The position numbers were made by a program, and so were the translations under genes. Shown here piece after piece: positions 6,688 through 12,243 of a stretch of 15,634 bases of DNA. The stretch covers positions 1 through 15,634 of the forward strand of contig DATJBC010000064.1 in NCBI GenBank assembly GCA_035515515.1. The letters run 5' to 3'. The notes beneath the pieces were generated by a model. It worked only from the letters and a program-made list of their open reading frames with translations, did not search any database and was not told the origin of the DNA. The number at the start of each line of letters is the position of its first letter. Positions within the stretch are counted from its first letter, which is position 1. The stretch is from DATJBC01 sp035515515 (lineage in GTDB: Bacteria > Actinomycetota > Acidimicrobiia > Acidimicrobiales > UBA8190).

Positions 6688-8035
6688 GGGCGTCCTCCAC
6701 CGCCCGGTGGAAGGTCGGGTAGGCGTAGATCATGGCGCGCAGGGTGCTGACGGGGACGCGGGCGTGCACGGCCAGGGTGAGCAGGGCGAGGACCTCGCCC
6801 CCCGTGGGCCCCGCCGAGGTGGCGCCCACCAGCACGCCCCGGTCGCGGTCCTCCACCAGCTTGATGAAGCCCTCGTTGCCCGCCTTGTGGATCCAGCCCC
6901 GGGCCGAGCTCGGGACCTGCGCCCCGCCGGCGCGCACCGTGAGGCCCGCCCGCCGGGCGGCGGCCTCGGTCATGCCCACCGAGCCCACCTCGGGGTCGGT
7001 GAAGGTCACCCGGGGCAGCGCCCGGTAGTCGGCGGGCGCGGGGTCCTTGCCCAGGATGTCGTCCACGGCGATGCCCGCCTGGTACATGGCCATGTGGGTG
7101 AACGCCCCCACGCCGGTGACGTCCCCCACCGCCCACACGCCCTCGGTGACGCGCATGGTGGCGTCGACCTCCAGGGCCCGGGCGCCCTCGTCCACCCCGA
7201 TGCTCGCCGCGCCCACGGCGCCCAGGTCGGGGCGCCGCCCGGTGGCCACCAACAAGGCCGCGCCGGTGACGGGGTCGTGTCCCTCCACGTCGAGGGCGAA
7301 GCCGTCGCCGTCGGCGCGCGCCGCGGTGATGCGCGCCCCGCTCAGCACGCGCACGCCGTCGCGCTCGAGCGCCTCGGTGACGAGCACGCTGGCCTCGGGC
7401 TCCTCGGCCGCCACCAGGCGCTCGGCACCCTCCACCACCGTCACCGAGGCGCCGAAGCGGGCGAAGGTCTGGCCGAGCTCGACGCCGATGGCGCCGCCGC
7501 CCAGCACCACCAGCGACGCCGGCACCGCCTCGGCCTCGATGGCGTCGCGGTTGGTCCAGTAGCGCCCCTCCAGGGCGTCGAGGCCCGCGATGGGGGGAGC
7601 CCACGGCCGGGCGCCGGTGGCCACCACCACGGCGCGCCGCGCCTCGTAGACGGCGTCGCCCACCGCCACGCGCCGGGGGCCCTCCAGCCGTCCCCGGCCG
7701 CGCACGAAGCGCCCGCCCTTGCCCACGAAGCGCTCGACGGCCACGCGGTCGTCCCAGTCGTCGGTGGCCTCGGCGCGGATGCGGCGGGCCACCGGCCCCC
7801 AGTCGGGCGCCACGGTGCTCGTGCCCGCCATGCCGGGGATGCGGCGCCCCTCGGCCAGGAGGTTGGCGGCGCGGATCATCATCTTGGAGGGGACGCACCC
7901 CCAGTAGGGGCACTCCCCGCCCAGCAGGGTGCTCTCGATGCCCACCACGTCGAGGCCGGCCTCGGCCAGGCGCCCCGCCACCTCCTCGCCCCCCGGACCG
8001 AGGCCCAGCACCACCACGTCCGCTTGCTCGGCCAC
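6668..8035 (-). CDS. Pyridine nucleotide-disulfide oxidoreductase (Lpd/mercuric reductase-like), unusual C-terminus
   Basis: A 455-residue class I flavin disulfide reductase. It has the FAD-binding GLGPGGEEVA (11-20), redox pair Cys42/Cys47 in GGECPYWGCVPSK, NAD(P)-binding VVLGGGAIGVELG, and the second FAD motif VWAVGDVTG. The dimerisation domain starts near PRVTFTDPEVGSVGMTE. True dihydrolipoamide dehydrogenases have GGTCLNVGCIPSK at the centre and a C-terminal HPTxxE dyad. Here the centre is CPYWGC and the tail is YPTFHR (439-444), so the catalytic His position is Tyr. The substrate is therefore probably not lipoamide; quinone or another disulfide/thiol reduction is possible. No 2-oxoacid dehydrogenase genes are nearby. 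The GTG start has GGGGAGGA upstream. Confidence 0.85.
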   Translation of the reverse strand: MAEQADVVVLGLGPGGEEVAGRLAEAGLDVVGIESTLLGGECPYWGCVPSKMMIRAANLLAEGRRIPGMAGTSTVAPDWGPVARRIRAEATDDWDDRVAVERFVGKGGRFVRGRGRLEGPRRVAVGDAVYEARRAVVVATGARPWAPPIAGLDALEGRYWTNRDAIEAEAVPASLVVLGGGAIGVELGQTFARFGASVTVVEGAERLVAAEEPEASVLVTEALERDGVRVLSGARITAARADGDGFALDVEGHDPVTGAALLVATGRRPDLGAVGAASIGVDEGARALEVDATMRVTEGVWAVGDVTGVGAFTHMAMYQAGIAVDDILGKDPAPADYRALPRVTFTDPEVGSVGMTEAAARRAGLTVRAGGAQVPSSARGWIHKAGNEGFIKLVEDRDRGVLVGATSAGPTGGEVLALLTLAVHARVPVSTLRAMIYAYPTFHRAVEDALRDLVA

Positions 8036-8070
8036 GCGTCCTCCCCGGATCGAGACACCCCGTCGCTGCG

Positions 8071-8076
8071 AACCTA
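8071..8076 (-). promoter_or_regulatory. Candidate -10 element of the disulfide oxidoreductase gene
   Basis: The minus strand reads TAGGTT in the 55-bp gap between the SDR stop and the reductase start. A start near 8064 would give a leader of about 29 nt containing the GGGGAGGA ribosome site. The SDR gene could also read through. Confidence 0.3.
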
Positions 8077-8090
8077 CCCGGCGCCCTGCG

Positions 8091-8882
8091 CTACGCCGGC
8101 GGCCCCTTGGCGCGCCCCAGGGCCGCCATCAACTCGATCCACCCGCCCAGGTCGGCGTTCTTCATGTCGACGTGCACCTTGAGCTCGGCGGGGACGAAGA
8201 ACTCCACGCCGTCGGCCTCCATGGCCTCGACGATGCCCGTGGCGCACTCCTCGGCGGTGACGAATTGGGCGCCGGGCAGCCCGGGCAGCTCGCCGGGCTG
8301 GGGGACCCAGATCTCGGTGTCGATGGCGCCCGGCTGGATCAGCTTGACCTCGATGGGCGTGTCGGCCAGGTCCATGGCGGCCACCTCGCTCCAACCCGTC
8401 ATGGCGAACTTGGCCGCGCAGTAGGCCGACTCGTGCACGATGCCGAAACGCCCGCCCCCGCTGGCCACGTTGACGATCGTTCCCCCGCCGCGGGCGATCA
8501 TGCGGGGGAGCACCGCCAGGTTCATGCGGATGGGCGACATGAAGTTCGTCCGCATGACGGTGTCGAGGTCCTCGGCGGTGTGGTCGGTGAGCAGCTTGCG
8601 CTTGCCCACGGCGGCGTTGTTGACGAGACAGTCGAGGCCCCCGAAGGCGTCCCAGGCGTCCGCCACCAACTGCACCGCGGCGTCGACGTCGGAGAGGTCG
8701 ACCACCCACATGCGCGACGCCGGCGCGTGCTCCTGGCACCGGGCGAGGGTGGCGGCGAGCCGGTCGTGCCGGCGCGCCGCGATGCCGACGGTGGCGCCGC
8801 GCGCCGCCAGCATGGGCGCCAGCGCTTCGCCGATCCCCGACGACGCTCCTGTCACCAGGATCGTCGAGCCGTCGATCCTCAC
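8091..8882 (-). CDS. Short-chain dehydrogenase/reductase (SDR)
   Basis: A 263-residue classical SDR with an NAD(P)-binding Rossmann fold. The cofactor motif is TGASSGIG (11-18), followed by AARRHDRL, which puts Arg residues after strand 2 and suggests NADP(H). DLSD, NNAAVG, the catalytic Ser in NVASGGG, and Tyr/Lys in YCAAK come next, then QPGAIDTE. All catalytic residues are present and the length is usual. The substrate is unknown. The GTG start is set by the N-terminal Rossmann strand. It lies upstream of the disulfide reductase on the same strand with a 55-bp gap, so the two may form an operon, and is separated from the HU gene by a strong hairpin. Confidence 0.88.
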   Translation of the reverse strand: MRIDGSTILVTGASSGIGEALAPMLAARGATVGIAARRHDRLAATLARCQEHAPASRMWVVDLSDVDAAVQLVADAWDAFGGLDCLVNNAAVGKRKLLTDHTAEDLDTVMRTNFMSPIRMNLAVLPRMIARGGGTIVNVASGGGRFGIVHESAYCAAKFAMTGWSEVAAMDLADTPIEVKLIQPGAIDTEIWVPQPGELPGLPGAQFVTAEECATGIVEAMEADGVEFFVPAELKVHVDMKNADLGGWIELMAALGRAKGPPA

Positions 8883-8912
8883 GGTCGCGTCCCGTCGGTG
8901 TCCGCCGCCGGC

Positions 8913-8942
8913 GGCCGCGCCGCGCGTCGGCGCGGCGCGGCC
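8913..8942 (-). terminator. GC-rich hairpin downstream of the HU gene
   Basis: A perfect 13-bp inverted repeat: ggccgcgccgcgc (8913-8925), 4-nt loop gtcg, gcgcggcgcggcc (8930-8942). It begins 20 bp after the HU stop codon and ends 30 bp before the SDR start. There is no T-run on either side, so it would be a hairpin-only terminator, as often proposed for actinobacteria. It could also insulate or protect the 3' end of an abundant HU mRNA. Confidence 0.55.
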
Positions 8943-8962
8943 CTACCGGTGGCGTGCGTTCG

Positions 8963-9493
8963 TCAGCGGCGCCGGGTGGCCTTGCGGGCCGTGGTCTTGC
9001 GCGCCGTGGTCTTGCGGGCGGTGGTCTTGCGCGCCGTGGTCTTGCGGGCCGGCGCGCGCTTGGCCGTCTTGCGAGCCCCGGTGGCCTTGCGCCCGGCCGT
9101 CTTGCGGGCCGGCGCCACACGGCCGCGCGTGGCGGGGGCCGCCGCGGCCTTGCCCGCGGCGCGCACCGCCTCGTCGTTCGTCGGGAAGGCGCCCCGCTTG
9201 AGCTTGGGTGCCGTGGCCGGCTGCATCACGGCGTCCTTGAACGCCTTCACCGGTGTGATGCGCGCCTTCTTCGACGCCTTGATACGGATGGCCTCACCCG
9301 TGGCGGGGTTGCGTCCCATGCGGGCGGGGCGGTTCACCTTGACGAACTTGGCGAACCCCGTGATGGCCACCGGTTCCCCTTGGGAGACGACCGCCGTCAC
9401 CACGTCGGTGAATCCCTCGAGGACGTTGGTCACTGTCTTGAGGTCGACGTCCGCGTGAACGGCCACCGCCTTGGCAAGCTCTCGTTTGTTCAT
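8963..9493 (-). CDS. hupB: HU-like nucleoid protein with basic repeat tail (HupB type)
   Basis: A 176-residue DNA-binding nucleoid protein. Residues 1-90 are an HU fold: MNKRELAKAVA, the ITGFAKFVKV strand (44-53) and the DNA-inserting arm signature ARMGRNPATGE (57-67). Residues about 120-176 form an Ala/Arg/Lys/Thr tail ending in pentapeptide ARKTT repeats and TRRR, comparable to the PAKK-rich tail of mycobacterial HupB and eukaryotic H1. The tail compacts DNA and is often modified in that family. Unlike the plain HU of E. coli (90 residues), this two-part form is actinobacterial. The ATG is the only sensible start, as the HU N-terminus aligns from residue 1. No Shine-Dalgarno precedes it (agcgccc), so initiation may be leaderless or SD-independent. 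Confidence 0.92.
   Translation of the reverse strand: MNKRELAKAVAVHADVDLKTVTNVLEGFTDVVTAVVSQGEPVAITGFAKFVKVNRPARMGRNPATGEAIRIKASKKARITPVKAFKDAVMQPATAPKLKRGAFPTNDEAVRAAGKAAAAPATRGRVAPARKTAGRKATGARKTAKRAPARKTTARKTTARKTTARKTTARKATRRR
8976..9050 (-). repeat. Five tandem 15-bp units encoding the HU tail
   Basis: Five direct 15-bp units lie back to back (8976, 8991, 9006, 9021 and 9036). Each is a variant of gtggtcttgcgsgcs on the plus strand and encodes one pentapeptide of the ARKTT type on the minus strand. The three middle units differ only at one or two third-codon bases. Such repeats can expand or shrink by slippage, which changes the tail length without a frameshift. Confidence 0.9.
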
Positions 9494-9551
9494 GGGCGCT
9501 TATTGTGGTCCACCCGCGCGCTACGCGCCAGAATGCTGCCCCCAAAACAGC

Positions 9552-9570
9552 GGATTCCGGCCCGGAATCC
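9552..9570. repeat. 19-bp palindrome upstream of the HU gene
   Basis: ggattccgg, one central c, then ccggaatcc: a perfect 9+1+9 inverted repeat about 60 bp upstream of the HU start. On the minus strand it is followed after 3 nt by TTTT, so an RNA version (8-bp stem, 3-nt loop) could act as a terminator of leftover tRNA transcription. As DNA, it looks like a dimeric-repressor operator. Which of these applies is open. Confidence 0.5.
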
Positions 9571-9701
9571 ACGTTCGGGCCCGGTCACGCGCCGCCGCGT
9601 CGCGCTCGTGCCGTGCGCGCCCGCGCCCCCGGGGGCGCGGCGTGCGACCCTCGTCCCCGGCGCGTGTGCCCGCCCCGGCACGGCGCCCGCCCCTGCCGTG
9701 C

Positions 9702-9710
9702 TGTGGATAA
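9702..9710 (-). promoter_or_regulatory. Perfect single DnaA-box match
   Basis: The minus strand reads TTATCCACA, the exact consensus DnaA 9-mer. Such an AT-rich 9-mer is rare by chance in DNA this GC-rich. It stands alone in the gap between tRNA-Phe and the HU gene. No box cluster, AT-rich unwinding element, dnaA or dnaN is present, so this is not evidence for oriC. Confidence 0.35.
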
Positions 9711-9817
9711 CGGGGGTGGGCGCCCGGCGGGCCTTCGTCACGAGGCCCCGCGTCTGCACCCGACCACGCCGCCGGCGCACCCGACCGTCTGTGGACGCCG
9801 GGCTACGGGGCGTGGCC

Positions 9818-9847
9818 AAAGCGCGGCGCGGGGCGGGGCGCGCCGCG
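9818..9847 (-). terminator. Terminator of the tRNA cluster
   Basis: A perfect 9-bp stem: cgcggcgcg (9822-9830), 8-nt loop, cgcgccgcg (9839-9847). Read on the minus strand it starts 9 nt after the tRNA-Phe 3' end and is followed by CTTT. Position, stem strength and T-run all fit a rho-independent terminator for the Glu-Asp-Phe transcript. Confidence 0.55.
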
Positions 9848-9856
9848 GGCGGGCGG

Positions 9857-9929
9857 TGGTCGGGACCGGCGTCGATCCGGTGACCTCACGCTTTTCAGGC
9901 GCGCGCTCTACCAACTGAGCTACCCGACC
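9857..9929 (-). tRNA. tRNA-Phe (GAA)
   Basis: 73 nt on the minus strand. The acceptor stem GGTCGGG pairs fully with CCCGACC. The D arm holds AGCTCAGTTGGTAGAG, and the anticodon loop CTGAAAA carries GAA between stems CGCGC and GCGTG. The T-arm loop reads atcgacg rather than the usual TTCGAAT, a notable deviation in TTC. The discriminator is A. CCA is not encoded; the next bases are CCG. Confidence 0.93.
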
Positions 9930-9955
9930 GTGTGCCGGACCCAGGTCCCACACGG

Positions 9956-10030
9956 CGGTCCTGACGGGATTTGAACCCGCGACCTCCGGCTTGACAGGCC
10001 GGCGTGCACTCCAAACTGCACCACAGGACC
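9956..10030 (-). tRNA. tRNA-Asp (GTC)
   Basis: 75 nt on the minus strand. Acceptor GGTCCTG pairs with CAGGACC. The anticodon loop CTGTCAA carries GTC within a CCGGC/GCCGG stem, and the T loop TTCAAAT is normal. The discriminator is G, as expected for Asp identity. CCA is not encoded. It lies 25 nt after tRNA-Glu and 26 nt before tRNA-Phe on the same transcript. Confidence 0.95.
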
Positions 10031-10055
10031 CCGGTCAGCGTCACCCCACCCGCTG

Positions 10056-10128
10056 CACCCCCAACGGGATTCGAACCCGTGTTACCGCCTTGAAAGGGCG
10101 GCGTCCTCGGCCACTAGACGATGGGGGC
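10056..10128 (-). tRNA. tRNA-Glu (TTC)
   Basis: 73 nt on the minus strand. Acceptor GCCCCCA pairs with TGGGGGT, with a G-U first pair as is usual for actinobacterial tRNA-Glu. The anticodon loop CTTTCAA carries TTC within a CCGCC/GGCGG stem, and the T loop TTCGAAT is canonical. The discriminator is G and no CCA is encoded. It is the first tRNA of the cluster and begins 8 nt after the stop of the S51/CysS-like gene, so it may be processed from the protein operon's transcript or use a promoter inside that gene's 3' end. Confidence 0.95.
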
Positions 10129-10136
10129 TCGACCGA

Positions 10137-11462
10137 TCAGGGCCTTGGCAGGTTAGCAGGGTCCCCCTGCGGCCCTCCGGGGGGGCGCCGCCCCTCGGCC
10201 AGGCTCCAGGCCGAGCCCTCGGGGGTGTCGCGCACCTCGACCCCGAGCGCGGCCAGCTGGTCGCGCACCCCGTCGGCGTCGGCGAAGCGGCGCTCCCGGC
10301 GCGCCGCGTCCCGCAGGGAGAGCGCCAGCTCCACGAAGGGCCCCACCACCGCGGCGGGGTCGCGCGCCCCGAGGTGCGCCAGCTCGCCGAGCTCGCCCAC
10401 CATGGCCCGCAGGCTGGCCCGGCCCCGGTCCAGCGCGTCGGACTGGAGGGTGTCGGCGCTCCACGACCACAGCTCGTCGTCGAGGGCCAGGACCGCGCCC
10501 ACCATGGCCGCCACGTCGCCCCCCGCCCGCCCCGCCCGGAAGGCGGCCTCGTGGGTGCGCACCGCCGCCAGCAGCGGCGGCCCCCCGGCCCCCTGCCCCG
10601 GCGCCCCGGCCGCCGGCGGGGCAGGAGCCTGGCGGGCGGCGGGAGCGGGCGTGGCGCGCCCGGCGGCCAGCTCGGCGGCCAGCTCCGCCAGCCGGCCGAG
10701 CGGCACCGTCTCGCCGGCCTCGATGCGCGTGGAGCGCCCCCGGGCCCGCACCGTCACGGCGCCGTGGCCCACCACCGCCGCCTGGCAGGCGTCGAGGTCG
10801 AGGTGCAGCGCGGTGTGCTCGTCCACCCCCAGCACGAAGGCCCCCGCGGGGAGCTCGTCCTCCAGGCGGGCCAGGCGCTGCTCGCCCAGGTAGCAGAAGC
10901 GGGTGTCGTGGGTCCCGCCCTCGGCGTTGTCGTAGTGGGGGATGAGGGCGACGCTGAGCCCGAGCGGCCCCAGCAGGTCGAGGCCCGGTACCCAGCGGGG
11001 CGCCTCGCCCACCTTGTAGATCTCGTAGACGGGCACCGTGGCCGCCCCCAGGGTGAGCGCCGCCGCCGAGGCGAAGGTGAGGGCGCCGCCGAGGGCGAGC
11101 TTCTCGGCCAGCACCCCGGGGACGAGCGTGCCCTGCCACTGGCGCAGGGCGTAGGTGGGGCTGCCCGGCCCGGCGAACACGAAGGGGGCGGCCGCCAGCC
11201 GGGCCACGACGGCGTCGCCGCCCGGGCCCTCCAGGTCGGCGGCCGAGCGCACCCCGGCCACCTCGAGGGCCACCCCCACGCTGTCGCGGAAGTAGGTGAC
11301 GGCCCGGGCGCACAGCTCGTCGGCGTTCATCTGGAAGCCGAAGGGCGTGTCGAGCAGCACGCCGCTCGCGCCGGGCCCCAGGCGCTCGACCACCGCCCGG
11401 TGCGCCTTCACCATGGTGGGGGCGGTCTCCCCCGAGCCCATGATGGTGAGCAGGCGGGTCAC
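10137..11462 (-). CDS. Peptidase S51 / class I amidotransferase-like domain fused to a CysRS C-terminal domain
   Basis: A 441-residue two-part protein. Residues 1-265 resemble the S51 (dipeptidase E/cyanophycinase) fold: MGSGETAPTM near the start, FAGPGSPTYALRQW (96-109), a nucleophile-elbow-like FASAAAL (130-136, candidate Ser132), LIPHYDN and GVDEHTAL (212-219). A Pro/Ala linker (about 268-296) follows. Residues about 298-420 match the C-terminal part of cysteinyl-tRNA synthetase: HEAAFRAGRAGGDVAAM like its helical domain, then ARRERRFADADGVRDQLAAL and GVEVRDTPEGSAW like its anticodon-binding tail. No synthetase catalytic HIGH or KMSKS motif or zinc site is present. The GTG start overlaps the DUF2017 stop by 4 bp, with GGAG upstream. 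The role is unknown; peptidase or amidase activity and tRNA contact are inferred from the folds. Confidence 0.72.
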   Translation of the reverse strand: MTRLLTIMGSGETAPTMVKAHRAVVERLGPGASGVLLDTPFGFQMNADELCARAVTYFRDSVGVALEVAGVRSAADLEGPGGDAVVARLAAAPFVFAGPGSPTYALRQWQGTLVPGVLAEKLALGGALTFASAAALTLGAATVPVYEIYKVGEAPRWVPGLDLLGPLGLSVALIPHYDNAEGGTHDTRFCYLGEQRLARLEDELPAGAFVLGVDEHTALHLDLDACQAAVVGHGAVTVRARGRSTRIEAGETVPLGRLAELAAELAAGRATPAPAARQAPAPPAAGAPGQGAGGPPLLAAVRTHEAAFRAGRAGGDVAAMVGAVLALDDELWSWSADTLQSDALDRGRASLRAMVGELGELAHLGARDPAAVVGPFVELALSLRDAARRERRFADADGVRDQLAALGVEVRDTPEGSAWSLAEGRRPPGGPQGDPANLPRP

Positions 11463-11941
11463 GCCGAGGTGCTCCGGGGCAGGCCCCGTGCCAGGGCGTC
11501 CACGATCTCGCCCTGGAGCATGCTCAGGTACTGGTACACCGTGAACTGCTCCGCCCGGGGGTCCTGGGGGAGCACGGTGACGTGGTCCTCGCTCACGTCG
11601 AGCTGGGTGCCGAGCAACAGGCGCAGCACCTCGACCGCCCCCAGCCACACCGACAGCTGGGCCTCGTCGAGGGTGTCGTCGCCCACGCTCTGCACCAGCG
11701 CGTCGAGGGCGTGGCGGTGGTGCTCGAGGAGCTGGCCGCCCATCATGGCGCGGTACTCGGCCTGGGCCTGGTCGTCGCCGGGGTAGGCCACCGGGAACAG
11801 CCGCCGGGCGCTGGGCTCGTCGGCGTCGACGAGCTCGCGGGCCTGGGCGGGGAGCATCTTGAGCAGGGCCCGCTCGGTGGGCTCGAGGCCGGGGCGGATG
11901 CGGCCCTGGCGGTCGCGCACGAAGCGGCGGTGCCGGATCAC
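11459..11941 (-). CDS. DUF2017 family protein
   Basis: A 160-residue, mostly helical cytoplasmic protein that matches the actinobacterial DUF2017 family in length, in composition and in its place right after clpS. The start RHRRFVRDRQGRI is basic. The middle (about 60-115) is helical with EYRAMMGGQLLEHH and LSVWLGAVEVLRLLLGTQL, and the end has EQFTVYQYLSMLQGEIVDAL. No catalytic motif is visible and its biochemical role is not known. The GTG start is favoured by GGAGGA 6 nt upstream inside clpS and by the 4-bp GTGA overlap with the clpS stop. Its stop overlaps the next start by 4 bp, so the three proteins are translated together. Confidence 0.85.
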   Translation of the reverse strand: MIRHRRFVRDRQGRIRPGLEPTERALLKMLPAQARELVDADEPSARRLFPVAYPGDDQAQAEYRAMMGGQLLEHHRHALDALVQSVGDDTLDEAQLSVWLGAVEVLRLLLGTQLDVSEDHVTVLPQDPRAEQFTVYQYLSMLQGEIVDALARGLPRSTSA

Positions 11942-12243
11942 CCCGACTCCTCCATGGTCGCCCACAGCCCGTGCTCGTGCAGCCGGAAGACGTCCAGCTC
12001 GGCGCGCTCGCGGGGCCCCGAGGTCACCACCGCCCGCCCCTTGTGGTGGACGTCGAGCATGAGCTTGGTGGCCTTGTCGCGGCTGTAGCCGAACAGCTTC
12101 TGGAACACGTAGGTCACGTAGGACATCAGGTTGATGGGGTCGTTCCACACGATGACCAGCCACGGACGGTCGGGGCGGGCCACCTCGCCGCTCTCGGGGG
12201 CCTCGACCTCGACGGGCAGGACGGCGGGGCCCGTCCCGCTCAT
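11938..12243 (-). CDS. clpS: ATP-dependent Clp protease adaptor ClpS
   Basis: ClpS delivers N-degron substrates to the ClpC/ClpA-ClpP protease. The 101-residue protein has a flexible N-terminal extension (1-26) and a core starting RPWLVIVWNDPINLMSYVTY. Asn34-Asp35 and His66/His67 (LDVHHKG) correspond to the pocket residues that bind the substrate's N-terminal amino group; the third position is Pro36, as in actinobacterial ClpS, rather than a second Asp. The core ends with ELDVFRLHEHGLWATMEE. The ATG overlaps the ctaA stop as ATGA and the stop overlaps the DUF2017 start as GTGA, so expression depends on the ctaA transcript unless an internal promoter exists. Confidence 0.95.
   Translation of the reverse strand: MSGTGPAVLPVEVEAPESGEVARPDRPWLVIVWNDPINLMSYVTYVFQKLFGYSRDKATKLMLDVHHKGRAVVTSGPRERAELDVFRLHEHGLWATMEESG

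Larger units (their letters stand above)
9494..9856. other. Non-coding gap between the HU gene and tRNA-Phe
   Basis: This 363-bp stretch has no credible gene. Open frames crossing it have low-complexity Arg/Pro/Ala translations without family motifs. It holds the tRNA-cluster terminator next to tRNA-Phe, a perfect DnaA-box match at 9702-9710, a 19-bp palindrome at 9552-9570, and presumably the HU promoter, for which no clear -10/-35 pair was found. Confidence 0.6.

Noticed and set aside
4479..6722. 747-codon plus-strand open frame over the same region
   Set aside because: Arg/Gly/Pro-rich shadow; purM, pyrE and the membrane protein in other frames carry clear family motifs.
8976..9050. CRISPR-like array
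   Set aside because: The 15-bp units are contiguous without spacers and lie in frame in the HU coding sequence.
9702..9710. Replication origin signalled by the DnaA box
   Set aside because: There is only one box, no AT-rich unwinding element, and no dnaA/dnaN/gyr genes nearby.
9738..9953. Small minus-strand open frame over tRNA-Phe (translation with GRVAQLVERAPEKREVTG)
   Set aside because: This is the well-known false protein produced by translating a tRNA gene.
9991..10893. Plus-strand open frame starting over tRNA-Asp and tRNA-Glu (NGIRTRVTALKG)
   Set aside because: It is the antisense translation of the tRNA genes running on into a shadow of the S51/CysS gene.
10137..11462. Cysteinyl-tRNA synthetase gene (cysS)
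   Set aside because: Only the C-terminal domain is similar; the catalytic domain with HIGH/KMSKS and the zinc ligands are missing.
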